From contig JABYQU010000018.1 in NCBI GenBank assembly GCA_022264855.1, positions 496,001-560,000 of the forward strand: a DNA stretch of 64,000 bases. Direction: 5' to 3'. How positions within the stretch are numbered: the stretch's first letter is position 1; the number at the start of each line of letters is the position of its first letter. A program made the translations under genes and the position numbers. Shown piece by piece: positions 15,001 through 27,275 of the stretch. This stretch comes from Lenzites betulinus (Eukaryota; Basidiomycota; Agaricomycetes; Polyporales; Polyporaceae). The notes under the pieces are model-generated. The model made no database searches. It saw nothing but the letters and a program-made list of their open reading frames with translations, and had not been told where the DNA came from.

Positions 15001-17870
15001 GGAACAAGAGGGAGGATACCCGGGCCCGAGTCCCGAGCTCGCGCTCAGGAAACACGATCGATCAGCCCAGGTAGGCAGTCCCCCGCGTCCGTCTTCGCGT
15101 CCCAGGCCGCAGGAGGAGAAAGAGGCCCAGCAGCATGTGTCCCAAGCACTAGTACAAGCAGCACGGCAGAAATCCGAAAATCGCGCAAGACTCCGAGCTC
15201 CCGAAAGAAGTTGGGTGCCAGTGTGAGCGCGCGCATAAGAGGTTGAGGTCCCGCGACGCACACGCGTCCTCCGCGCGTCGATGATATCAGTACTTGCTAG
15301 TGCCAGCGAAGTTGCCCGAGTGGGCGTCGGAGACGGCGGCGGAGCTAGCCGAGTGGAGTTGGGGAGGACGATGGCTGCCAGTACTTGGCGAGCAGGAGTG
15401 CATGTCGCATCGATCGGGACGGACGCGGCGAGGTGCGCCTTTTGAGTTCGGGTCGTCCCTCCAACGTGCTGCATTTGAGAGAACTTGGGAATGGGCACTT
15501 ACTTGAACTGGGAACTAAGAAGTTGAGGAGGAGAGAGGCGGTGGCGCGTCGCGTCGCGCCGTACGCGCCCCCGCCACTCCCGCCTTCCTCCCCTTCCCTC
15601 GAGCTCCTTCCCATCCTTCCCGCCTTCTCCGCCTTCTTCGTCTTCTTATCCGGATACGAGTAAACCGTCCTTCCGCGCTTCAGAACACCCGACGGACCAT
15701 CTCTCCATTCCTGCGCAGCCGCCTGTGGAAGTTGTTAATAAGTAATATGAGCAGACGCCAGCACGAACCGGGCCCTGCGCCGGACGCGCGTCGCGCGCTG
15801 GAGTTCCCGCGGGCCACATAGGTCATCCCGTCATGCCGCAGGTCACAGATGCGCCTCCGATTTCCCGATTCCAAGTCTTCGCACCGCACGCAGCGCTCGC
15901 AGCGCTCGCAGGACGGCCCGCGCCCCAGGTCATTACCATTCCTGCCATACTTACGCGACGCGCATATCTGCATATCTGGATATCTTGCCGACTCGAGCTC
16001 GGACGGCCCTACTTCGAGCTTCCCCTGCTTCTCCTTCGGAGTCGCCAATATCAGGGTCCTTGATCGCGCCGTGCTGTATGTATTCCCATACGCAGCCCCG
16101 TGTGAATGCACGGCGAAAGGTATGCACCAGCGCGACAGATGGACAATGGTTATAGACAAGCCGACACACATATAAATAATATGGTGTCATGCACGTACCT
16201 TGGACCTGGTGCCTCGCGCGGTCCCATCACCGTTTGTCTACTTGAGTGCCCGGACGTGCGTGAGTAACGAGCATTCGGAGTCGGCGATGCCTTGAAGCCT
16301 TGAAGACATGGACACTTGAAGACTTGAACACCTGCGTATCTGGGAAGTTGGAACCGCCCAATCTCACGCGCAGGGGTCGTTGCCTCCTCAGGCCTGCGCC
16401 TGATGGACGCCGGTGCGCAGGACCCTGTCCCGACCCTTCAGCTTCAGGCTTCCTGCATCCCGCACCTCGCACCGGCCCGGCCCTGCGCCGTCCCTGACCT
16501 CCGTACGCGCATAACAAACATAATGTGCGCCCGACGCCGACGCGCTGATATCATAGCCAATGCCATTAACGGCCGCAGCGGGCTCCGCGTGCTGTTCGAC
16601 CCGGGTTCTGCGCGCGCCCTGGGCAACTGCGATCGCCTGGTGTTGATTCTGTTCCATGTTCAGTGTTAAGTGCATGTCGTCCCGGCGTGGCGGGGCAGTG
16701 GGGTGGGTGATGACGCGCCGCGAGACATTAATGGAGTCTGAGAGCGAAGACACCTCACGCCTCCTCACGCTCAGGCTCGCGTGCGGGTGTCATGCCGGGC
16801 CTGCAGGAGTGTGTGGGTGCCTGCGACGCCAGTCAGTGCCGCGTAAACGGACGGCCGCCGGACTCTCACCTCGCAGGGCGGCGTACGCGGCGAAGGGACG
16901 CGAAATCTCTCTGCAACGGAAGCCTTCGTCGCACGTAGGCGGTTCGCGCACGCGACGCGCAACATCAGCATTATGCTGGCATAGTTCTGCCGTAGTACGC
17001 ACCAGCGGGCGCTCCGTCGGTCCGTCAGGGAGGCCCGTAGCGCATGACCGCGTGCGCGAAGCGGGGCGGCGGGTGGAGAGAAGCGTCGCGTCGACGGCGA
17101 GAAGCACGAGGGGGGAGCACGGGCAGATCCCGCCTGACAGCGGCTAGTGCGCGCACTGATGCGCTCCTGCGCAGTGTCCGACGGGATCCAGGGCGCCCGC
17201 GGCTAGATGCGCGATTCGCAGCAGCAACAGCTCGAGGCACACGGGCAGGCCTGTGAAGCACGCACGTCGATGGGACACGAGTGGGCGCGACGGGCGAGAC
17301 AGATGGTCGCGGGGGCGGCGCGTGGACATGGAGGAGGGGTGATGCGCGCGGGGTCGCAGTCTGCGGAGCTGCAAGAAGCACGTAATGTCGCGGGGGCGGC
17401 GGATCGGGGTGCAGAGGGCGTGGCAGCAGCTGTGCGCGCGCTCCGTCCCGTCCAGGCGAGATGCAGCAGGCGAGGCGCGCGGACGACGTGACGTGCGCTC
17501 GCTGCTGCTCGCACGCAGAAGCCCGACGCGAATGGCTGCCGGCGGAGCCGCGGACGGACGGCGAGCACACGCGCCGGCCGGCGACGGCGGGGCTTGGGCG
17601 GGCAGGCGTGTGGCGTGTGCGGACCGAGGGGCTTCGGACAGGAAGGTTCGAAGCTGGTCGGGGAGGGGCGCGGCAAGGGGCGAGAAGGCGGGGGGTGAAT
17701 GGGGCCGGGAAAGGCAGGCGGGGGGCGAGGGAGCGGACGCGGTTACGTTCGCGGCCCTGCGCGTTCGCACCCCCGACCAGATCTCGCGACGATAGATGCC
17801 GGCCGTGGGCGACTCGACAACGCCCGCCTCGACACCGCCTGTCCCTCCGCCGCGACTTCCTGGGTCTGCG
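1..17870. other. GC-rich, gene-poor region
   Basis: No gene is supported here on either strand. The longest open frames (for example 10,393-11,241 minus, 13,444-14,442 plus, 14,587-15,498 minus) read as Arg/Ala/Pro/Ser-rich chance translations. They overlap other equally long frames and have no domain-like pattern or convincing splice structure. The sequence is rich in CpG words and in short palindromes such as GTACGTAC and TATCCGGAT. Minor features are a 10-C run at 6241-6250, a short AT-rich reiteration of ATTCAAAT near 8174-8204, and a CG-alternating run near 11,085-11,105. The high CpG content argues against repeat-induced point mutation having acted here. Small or fast-evolving intron-rich genes could have been missed. 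Confidence 0.5.
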
Positions 17871-17871
17871 C

Positions 17872-17878
17872 TATATAA
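17872..17878 (+). promoter_or_regulatory. TATA box of the His/Pro-rich gene
   Basis: TATATAA lies 76 bases before the ATG at 17,954, followed by a strongly C/T-rich leader, which is the usual layout of a fungal core promoter. Confidence 0.6.
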
Positions 17879-17953
17879 CCCGCCCCTGCGTCCCTCCCCT
17901 CCCCTCCCACTCCCCATCCGCCGCCCGCCCCGCTCTGCCGGCCCCCAGCCCGC

Positions 17954-18833
17954 ATGCCCACCATGTCCGTCACCACCACCTACCGCCTCCACCCCGTCTC
18001 CGCCCTCACGCGCGACCCGTCCCCCACCTCCTCCTCCACCACCTCCGACCGCACCCCGCCCCCCTTCAGCCACCACCACCATCACCTCCACCACCACCAC
18101 AGCCACCGCGACTCCAAGTTCCTCCCCCCCGCCCCTCCCGGCTTCTCCCCCCTCCCCGCCTCCGCGCCCCGCCGCCCGCTCTCCCCCTCCTCCCTCCGAG
18201 GTGCGTCCGCTCCCTCTCCCCCTCTCCCCCGTGCCTGACTCACGCTAACCCCCCTTGCACACAGACGTCGACCCCCCACTCGACCCCGCCCGCGCCTTCG
18301 CCGCGCGCGGCAAGTTCCCCGCGCCCCCCACCGGGCACGAGCTCATGGCGCTCTTCCCGCCCGCGCCCCCGCCCGTGCGCCCCGGGCCCACCAGCGGCTT
18401 CTTCCAGCGCGAGGAGCGCAAGTTCTTCGCGCAGGCCGGGAAGGAGATCGTCCGCGTCCGCCTCGAGATCGACACCGTCCCCCGCCTCCCGCTCCATCCC
18501 CACCCCCATCCGCACCCACACCAGCAGCACTCGCCGGCGCTCCCGCCCCTGCCCGCGGCGCCTGCGCCCATACCGCACACGACGTCCCCGCGCACGCACC
18601 TCCCGCCGCCGCCCGCCTCCACCCCGCACGCCGCGCTCCAGCCGCCCCCACCGCCAGTCGCGCTGGGCGGGCCGGGGTACCCGCCCCCGCCTCCGCCGCC
18701 GCGCGCGGGGGGCGGAGGCGGCGCGGGCGACGCGATGGTCGTCGAGGAGGACGACGAGGCGTGGCGCCTGCCGACGCCGCACAATGCGCGGCGGCGCGCG
18801 GGGAAGCATACGCGGAGGGTGATCGTGAAGTAG
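17954..18833 (+). CDS. His/Pro-rich protein of unknown function, two exons
   Basis: The model joins 17,954-18,200 and 18,265-18,833 (intron GTGCGT...ACACAG, 64 nt, phase 1), giving about 271 aa. The ATG has a purine at -3 and a TATA box 76 bp upstream. Residues 1-80 are Ser/Thr/Pro-rich with runs of histidine. A compact middle part (about residues 95-155) looks folded, with the words HELMALFPP, GPTSGFFQREERKFF and KEIVRVRLEIDTV. Then come HP repeats, a proline-rich stretch, a glycine patch and an acidic-to-basic tail ending RRVIVK. No known domain is recognised. The middle block is the only part likely to be conserved; the rest is low complexity. A chance GC-rich frame is possible, but the TATA box, clean splice and frame-consistent second exon make a real gene more likely. 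Confidence 0.65.
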
Positions 18834-21800
18834 GGGCGCTAAGTGAGGTGATTGGTTTTTTTGGAGATTGGTGGGCGCGCGTGGAGAGGAAGGCAATGGA
18901 AAGGAGGAGGAAGCTTAAGTTAAAAGCAGGGCGGTAAGTATGCGCGCGCGCGACGGTTCTGCCGGCCTCGCGAAGGCTCTCCGCGCGGTCCCCCTCGCTC
19001 CCCTGCCCCCATCGTCCGGCTCCCTACACCCCCTCCGCAGCCCGCGCGCAGAGCTCGACGCTCGCGCAGCGCCGCCCTCACGCCTGACGCCAGGGCCGCG
19101 AAGCTCAACCCAAACGCGGAGAACAAGCCCGAGTTGTCGCAGAGGAAGAAAGAATCGAAAGAGAGAGAGACCCGACGATACATAACTTACAACCCGCACG
19201 CCGTCGACCGCTGTGACGCTACCGATACCGATACCGCCCCCGCCCCGCTGCTCTCCCTAGATGCGCTGTAGCATATGCTCTCCCTGTTATTCTGTTCTGT
19301 CGAACTGTCGCTGCTTGCTGTTGAATGAATGCTTGAACTTGATGCTGAATATTGCAATGCCTCGAAGTCGATCGTGTGATACTGAGCAGTACGCGCGCGA
19401 GTGCGCGTTCGATTGTGAGTTGGCGGCGAGGTCGAGAGGGACACACAGTGCAGCTGGAGGATCGGGCTACGATCACGGAGCGCTCAGACTCGGACTTGTA
19501 GCTCGTCGTACAATACCCGGACGAACATAAAAACACCAGTAAGCCCCTCGACTTACTCAAACAGCGCCGCATCCCCTCCTTCATCCTCATCAGACCCTCC
19601 CGACACTCCTAGTGCTTACAAATCAATAAAATATATTCCCCACTAGCCCCCACCAGCCAACGCGCCTCCCCTTCGAGCCACCACATCCCACTGGCATGCA
19701 CAATCCAGATATTCACGCAAACACCACCCACCGTCAATTATCGCGCTCCTATCTCCATGCACCCACGCACAATTCGACGGCCCGGACCGTGACCTCGGAG
19801 GAACGGTGCAGCGGAAAGACGGAGGAAGAGCCCCGGAGCGCCCGTCTCCTTCCTCTCGGAGGCTCGGGGCTCGGATCCCGGAGCGCGCGAACACTCCGGC
19901 GTAGTGGGCTGCGAGGGGCGTCACGGTGTCGGGCGTGCGATGAGCCCGAGTGTGGCTTTCGCGGCGGGTCGTTGTCGACTGAATGGCACCGGTGTGGCCA
20001 GCAGATCGACCGTGACATACCCGCGCGAGCCTTCCCCCGAATGCCCAGTTACACTTAGCACTTACCCGGGCGATGGGCGTGACCAGCCCGCGCGGCCCCC
20101 TGCCCGCCCGGGGTGCACAGTCAGGGTACACGGGCTGCGTCATCCGAGCCTTAATCGACGCGAAGCGGGGTCGGCGTTGTCCAGGAGCATTGAGTATTCA
20201 ATGTCGCAGAAGCCCTCGAGGCTTTGGGGGAGGGGGCATGTGATTACCACCGTGGTGCGAGCCGGACGCGAGGCAAAGCAGGGCAGGTGGTGTGCGCACG
20301 CGCCGTTCCGGGCGGGATTGTCTTCCGGAATCCGGGGAAACTGAGCTCGTCGTGTGTAAGTTGCGCTTGCAGTCCGTGGAGCCGCAACGGTGAGATAGTG
20401 ATACTAGCTAGGCATCCGTGCCGGCGCCCCGCCGTGCGTGCAATTTCGGATGAACGTGGAGCGTGCGTAGTAAGAACTGCCAGCCGAGTGAGCTTGGCGT
20501 AGATGAGCCTATGGGTTGATCGTGATTCGTGAGTGGATGCGACTGCGAGCCTAGCGTGCCGGACTGCAGTGGACGCACGCAGACTGCGATGCTGAGCCAC
20601 AAGTCCGGTCTTTGATCTTCCCTCTCGACGAGATCTCGAGTGGGCGGGAGATACTACGCGCGGGTCCCGCGAGCCTCGCACCTAGCTCTCACATCCAACA
20701 CCCTAACGCATAGCACTAGCCACGCTAAGAAAGAAAACCCGTCAGCTCGCGCGAACCCGTGCCACCCGGCCTCTTGTCCACGTCCGGAGCTGATGCAGCG
20801 CGAAAATGAACCGCTGCCCGAAGCACGCACCATCATCATCCAGGCGCGTCGTGCCTCCCCGCGTATTCGCCAGGCGAGTTAGCTCGCCGCGCGTGATAAA
20901 TGCGTTTAATGGGCGCTCCTGCCCACATGCTGCACCTACGTCCGCTTGAGTGTCGAGGGGCGAGAGGCGAGATTCGCGCAGGACGATCTGTGCCAGTTCG
21001 TCTTCAATGACCAAGGGTGCGCGTTGGCGGTCCGCGAGATTCGTCGTCCAGATTCGCGATGGCATTAACCAGCGTGAGTGCGATCGTCCGCGGCGCCCTC
21101 CCCCTCACCGCCCTTACTACCCTCATTGCCCTCGCCGCCCTCATTGCCCTCATCGCCGTCCCAGGCCCGGGGGGCCCTGTTAGCTCCGACGCTGATCAGG
21201 ACTCAGAACGTGATCATGAAGGCCAAGGGCTCACTCAGCATAAGATGATGATCCATCCATCCAACCCGACTCCGACGAATTTCCTCTCCAGGCCCGTCCA
21301 GTGCAGAAACTGCAGGAACCCGTCCCGCGATCGGCTCCCGGGCGCATCGATGCGCACGCCTACGCACATGCTCGCGCCGCGTAAAGTCGCCGTCGCGCAT
21401 CGCCCGCGTAATCCCCCAGCGTAATCGTGTTGCGCTTGTCAATGTCAGACTGAGACCACCCGCCTCCACCCGCGCCGTCCCGTCACCCGAGGCTGAGCGC
21501 GGGGACGATCGTCCCGAACGGGCGTAGCGCGGTCGCCATGGTCCTTGGGCCGGAGAACGTGGGTCCGCGGCGGCGATCCCGCGCGTCGCCCGATGCGTAC
21601 CTGCTCAGAGCTCCGTCAAGCATTACAATTTAATGTTTCCGGGTGCCGTACGCGCGGGTCTGGTTGGATTGGATTGGGTCCGGAGCGCTCGTCGGACGTT
21701 GCAGTTGAATAGTTTGGATATTTATATGGGGTGAGGCTTGGAGGTCGCGGGTACACCCGCAGAGCCTGAGTCGCGTCCGAGGGGCCCTCCTGAGGTCAAA

Positions 21801-24800
21801 GGCATACCCCACCCCGTACACGCTATCGCCAACCAGAGCGGCCTACACTGTAAACGCATCAATATACGTACGACGCGGTATCAGAACTCACAGATCGGAA
21901 GTACGCACCAAAGCCTCCACACTCCGACGCGTCGCCCAACAACAATTCCACATTGCACAAGGCGGCCTCCCACTGGCCTCCTCCGAGTCCAGCAGAATGG
22001 ATCCCAGAATCTCAGAAGACGACTCCGCAGCGCGTTCTGTATCTTCTGATGCCCGCCTCCGTAGGCCGCCCATCTCCAGCCGTCTCCCTCCGTTTACTCA
22101 GACAGGCTCCGAGCCCGCGACCCGAGCGAACGGAGCCTTTGCCCGCCACTCTCAGTGCGCGTCTCCGCAGGTCTCCGCGCGCCCCGTCTGCTTTTGGCGG
22201 ATCGTCGAGGGCCGATGCGTGCGGCCGCCGCGGGCTCGAAGGGCTCGGAAGGCGGACGCGCGACGAGTCGACGAGGAACGGCCGGCGTGGTGTGCGGACC
22301 GGAGGGCCTGGCTTCTGTCTTCTGCGGTTCTGTCCGAGTTGGTTCTTGCCTTGTATAGATGGGTGCTGGTGCTGCAATCGGAAGGGAGGGGAAGGCGAGG
22401 GTGGTATGTCGATTCGGGTCGCCGGGGGAGTGCGAGGGGAGCAATGTCCCGTCCTTGGAAGTTGCGAAGACCAACGGCAATGGCGCGCCCGCCGTCCGTC
22501 CGTGCGAGCCGTATCGGAAGAGCTGATGTCCACTGTCCCAGGTCTGATTAATTTCTTCGTGGGTGCCAGGGCTCGGCTGGCGGACGCGCCCGCTGCACCT
22601 GCGGTCCTGGGAAAGGGGAATCGCCGCGCGAAGCCTGCAGGAACTCTAGCGCAAAGTATCAGTACTGAGTACTGAGTACGGTGCGGATCCGCGAGCCCGA
22701 GCGCACTATGACATGGGCCCGCACGTACGTACTCAGCTGTGGCCGCACCTTGATCATACCAAGCCAACTGAGTACTGCACACCCACCCCGAACCGCCGTC
22801 GTATGCATTGCGCGCATCGGGCAGCGCGCGCGCTGGGAGAATCGGGAGAAGGCTCGGACAATCTCCATCGCACCCGCGGCGCGCGCCGTGCCCCATCCTC
22901 CCACCGCCGTCGTGCGTGATTGCTTCAATTGCGCCACGCGCTGTGCCGTGTGAGCGCGAGCCTCCGCGCGAGGCACCGGGCTGCGCGCGGGGCCGAGGGC
23001 TCGCATGTATCTCCAATGGACCCGTGCAAGTACGCAAGTCTCAGGCTCGTCGCCGGCTGGCTGGATGCTATGAATTGAATGAAGAGAGTGCGGTGAGAAG
23101 GGGCGGTCGGCGGAAGAGGCGCGAAGGCGCGCCTGGGAGTGTCGCCGTCGACTCCGAGTCCCCGGCGGGCTGGGTGGGGTGCGCGCGAGCCGCGCGCAGC
23201 CGTGCGTGCTGGAGCGGGTGTTTCCGCGCGGCGTGCCTGTGGCCTTCGCGGTCGCAGATGCGCTTGCCAGAGCTGGCTCGAGAAGCAGAACTTCGGGCGA
23301 TTGATCAGACGCGCTATGTACTAGTAGAGTATGGAGAAATACATACGGGCACGGGCGACCGGGCAGATCTGGCGGAGGATGTCGATGCAATGATCCTGGC
23401 AGGAGTTGTCCACTTCGTCACTTCGTGCAAGCGCGTCCACTACGGCCGTACGCGTACGCGTCCTTCTGCCATCACGCCCGCAAATCCCTCCGCGAGTGCG
23501 CGATCGATGGCCTCCCCCGCACCAATCCGGAAGGCACCCTCGAGAGCTCGGCCCGGACCGTCCAACACGCGCAAGTTGAAGTACTCGCACTCGCACTTCT
23601 CGCGGGGGGAAGCCGAAGCCGCTGCCTGCCTGCCTGCGCGCGCGCCGCGGGCACGCCCGACGTCATCGCGCCATCCGCGAAGCCTCGAGGCGGACAGCAC
23701 CAGACGGCTGGGAGGGCGACGGAGCCAAACAGGGCCGCGTTCGCGAAGGCCGGGCGCGGGCATCCCGGCGAACCAAGCACGCGCAGCGGCGCACCGGGGG
23801 CGACAGGGCCCTGTCTGGCAGCCTTCGCGACGCCGCGGCTGACGTCGACGCAGCTGCGCGCGCCCGCTTCCCCGCCGCCTGCCGGGCTGGAGCGCGGCTT
23901 CGCGCGCTGACATGCACAACTCCATCGCGATGCGCGGTCGGTGCGGAGTCTGCCATGGCAGCCGTCAAATTGGGTGGCGTCAAACTTGGTCGAGGGGTGC
24001 CCGGTCCCTGGCTGGAGGGCGGCGCGCGATTACGCCATAGGGCGTACTATCGGTCGGCGCGCGTCACGTCGGTGAGGATCGCAGAGCGAACGAACGAACG
24101 TGCAGCCGGGAGATGTACCGCGCGCACGGCTTCCCGCGAGCCTCGTTCCGTGTGCGGCGCACCCTCGAGCCGCGCACAGCGTCCGCCGCCGCCCTCGATC
24201 GTGACGGGGTCCGGAGCCGGAGAGGAGTGCGCTTCGATCCCGCCCTGCGGTGGTTACCGTCACGCGCGGCAGTTGCCTGTGCTACTCCGTGCAGGCTTCT
24301 CATGGCAGAGTTAACGTTCACACTCAGGCACGGCGTCCGGGCTGCCAGCCAGCGCGCGGACCACCCAGGATAGATCGCGCGAGCCGAACCGAGCGAGGCT
24401 GGCCCAGGCAGGCGCGGCGAACATGTACTCGCGAACAAGCCCCCAAGAGGGTGACAGACACCGCGCCCGCGACCGACCGGGCAGAACGTCGGCGCGTCAG
24501 CCACCGGGATGCAACCGAGGCTGGCGAGTTGCCCGTGCGGTGGCGCCGGAGCGACCGCAACCGTTACCTGGCCATGGAAGGACACGAATAAGCCACGCAC
24601 GTACGCCGGCTGGCAGACGTGTAAAGGCCGTCCCGAGTCCCGATCCTTGTGCGACGCACCCGCGCGCGATCTGGCGGGTGGCGGCGGGTGACGCATGTGC
24701 CAGTGGATATCGATAACCCCGCGGAGAGCCCTCGCGCGGGGACGTGTTGTGGCAGCTCAGTCACTGCGAGTACGTACGGGAGACCCTCGGACGCCGCCGC

Positions 24801-25446
24801 CGCCGCCACTGTGCATTAGAAGCTCTGATGGGCAGCGCACAAACACCGGTTTAGGACGTGCTAGGAAGGGGGAATGAATGCAGACTATGAACTGAGGGAA
24901 AAACGAGTACATGGACCCACCAAGGACTAGTTGGCTATGTACGTGCATGCAGTATATAGTGCGCAGTGCCCGATCGATCGGCGGCTGGTAGAATGAACGC
25001 CGGATTCGGCGAGTGCTTGGAGGGTGGTGGCTGGCGCGCGGTTTAGGAGGCTGGTAGACATGGCGGAGGGCGGTTGACTGGAGTGTCCTGGCAACGTTGA
25101 ACGAGGGCGCGGTTGAGGAGCCAGAGAGGAGCGCGCCTGCGCGTCCAGTGCGTACACACTGAACGCATATGTCCGTTGAGGCTTCAAGCTCAAGTCCACC
25201 GTGCTAGCGCGTCTTCCGTACCTCTGAGGCGCGAGAGCACACTCTGTTGAACGCGAGTGGTTTCGCGCGTGCAGGTCAGGTAGACAACCCAACGCCGAAA
25301 GCGCAGCCGCAGGGCGACCCCGGATAGGCTGCGAGCGATGTGTAGCATTTACTAGTGTACGTCAACTGGGGGACACCAAGAGGGCGGGCGGCCCACTCAC
25401 AGTAGAATCATGTCGGTTGGCGGACACCCTCGGACGCTCTGACGTC

Positions 25447-25573
25447 GTCAGTACTGCAAGCCTCCAATGTCAGTACTGCAAGCCTCCAATGTCAGTACTG
25501 CAAGCCTCCAATGTCAGTACTGCAAGCCTCCAATGTCAGTACTGCAAGCCTCCAATGTCAGTACTGCAAGCCT
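25447..25573. repeat. 22-bp tandem repeat, 5.8 copies
   Basis: The unit GTCAGTACTGCAAGCCTCCA(AT) starts at 25,447, 25,469, 25,491, 25,513, 25,535 and 25,557. The last copy is truncated after 17 bases. The five full copies look identical, so the array is young or homogenised. The unit contains the palindrome CAGTACTG. It is a minisatellite, not a CRISPR array, because there are no spacers. Confidence 0.95.
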
Positions 25574-26891
25574 TGAGAGTCGGTATCGGGCCTGCACGGC
25601 GTCTTGAAGGCCTCGCAGAAAGGCCCGGCGAGCTATCACAGCCTGAGGGCGAAGTTCGGACGTCCGCTTCATCGCAGTGCGCGAAACGTCACACGAGCGA
25701 GCGAGCGAGCAGCGTATCGGGCGTGGCTGTACGACGCGTCGGACTTGCGCGCAGCGGCAGTGGGACTCTTGGATGTCGACTCCTGGACGTCGAGGAGAAA
25801 CGCGGCGCGCGCGGACGGTTTGCTAGTGTCGTTTGCTGGGCCTTGGCAGCGTTTGTAATCGCCCAGTGCCATCTCCCACTTCGCGACCTGTTTCTCTAGA
25901 ACGCATGACGGCGAGGTGCGCGCCACCTTAGTATGGGCTCTGCACCGCGACCCAGAAGCTTGACTTGAGCGACTCGTCGTCGTGATCGCGACTCTGGAGC
26001 CGGTGCACGATGTGGGGGTCGCTGCGCGGACTCGGATGCACGCCGGCCATGCTGTATTCTCCAGCAGCTCCACCCTGGCCATGTAAGGCAGCGATCCCGT
26101 CGAAGCCGAAGCGGCTGAGTACTGAGTACTGAGTGCCGTGGCATCACTGTCCGGTTTCCGCGCGGTCGACCGTGTCGGCGAGTCGCGCCTCAAGTTGTGC
26201 GCTCCGCCGTCCGAGTCGTACCTTAGCCTAGTCCGTCTGTGCTGCCGGCATCGCGGTGCAAAATGGGTGCTGAGTCACGGTGCGGGGCGCGTCCACTCAG
26301 GCTGCTAGCTGCTGCATGATAGAATCAGCCCCGAACGAGTCGGATGGTACCGGTATGGAAGGGAGCACTCACCTAGACCATCCGTGATCTGCACCGCGCA
26401 CAACCACACTGACGAGAGAGATCGTCAGGATGCTCCGAGTCGGCGAGTCGGCAACCAGTCCTGGAGGGGCACAGCCTTATACCCGTCAAACACGACACCT
26501 CATAGACACGCAATGAGTGCATCTGCTACAACTGCCATGACGAACGTCAGAGCCTTCGATCTGATCTTCCCGGACACCCAGGTGAAGTGCAGCGATGGGT
26601 GGCTTGGGAAGGCCTCGAGCGCTGTCGAAGTCGGGGTCGACATCCATCCTGGGGATCGCACACACCGGCAGGGCATCGTCGATCATGCCGATATTGAAGG
26701 CAGCTGCAGTCTGACAAGCCGCGATGGGGACCCCCGAGTAGTCCTAGTCAACCTGCAATCCCCGCCGCCAGGCGAGTGTCGTCTGCCGTAGCAGTGCCCG
26801 GCGGCGGGATGATCGATGAGATCCGGGTTCAGCGTTCAAACGTTCAAGCTAAGCGTGCCAGGATGGCATATGGAGGCCCGAGGCCGCGAAG

Positions 26892-26938
26892 TACTCAAGG
26901 GGAAATAAACCGGCTACCCGTTTATTTCCCTTTGAGTA
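26892..26938. repeat. 19-bp A/T-rich inverted repeat (hairpin)
   Basis: The arms are 26,892-26,910 and 26,920-26,938 (TACTCAAGGGGAAATAAAC against its complement), with one G-T mismatch and a 9-nt loop. The arms are much richer in A/T than their surroundings, which suggests an inserted structure such as a tiny transposon end or a terminator hairpin. No target duplication was found. Confidence 0.75.
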
Positions 26939-27275
26939 TCTCGCGGCGGTGGCCCGACCGAGCTCTGTGCTGGACGTCCCAAGTACGCAGACGTCGACGC
27001 GCCCATACGCCACGTACGCCCTCAGCTGCGGGAAAGGCAGTCCCACCATCACGTGGGAGATCCCGCGAGGTCGCGCACGGACGACCGCAACATCAGATAG
27101 CGTGTATTATACAGTCCGCACCTACAAAGCAAGCAAGCATCCACAGCACAGAACACGATACGACATTCGGGCACTCGTCGATCACATCTAGGAGGTCCAG
27201 ATATTATAGTCATCTTTCCGATTCAAAACGATGCTACATGCCACATACCACACATCACATACCACGCTCCCGCTG

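Larger units (their letters stand above)
18834..27275. other. GC-rich region without recognised genes
   Basis: Apart from the tandem repeat at 25.45 kb and the hairpin at 26.9 kb, nothing supportable was found. Long frames such as 22,012-23,037 (minus) and 22,808-23,842 (plus) are compositional. Short reiterations of GAGTACT occur near 22,660 and 26,118. No tRNA, rRNA or transposase signature was recognised. Confidence 0.45.

Noticed and set aside
14587..15498. 303-codon minus-strand frame with a hydrophobic LVLLALVLVLIPVL stretch
   Set aside because: The hydrophobic run comes from a CGAGAA/AGCACGA-type simple sequence on the other strand; no conserved motif is present elsewhere in the frame.
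17144..18106. 320-codon minus-strand frame with Gly/Val-rich start
   Set aside because: It is antisense to the real gene at 17,954; its composition mirrors the proline and histidine codons of that gene.
22012..23037. 341-codon minus-strand frame
   Set aside because: Compositional frame in GC-rich DNA; no motif, no promoter, and plus-strand frames of similar length overlap it.
25447..25573. Possible CRISPR array
   Set aside because: Repeat units are directly adjacent with no spacers, and the genome is eukaryotic.
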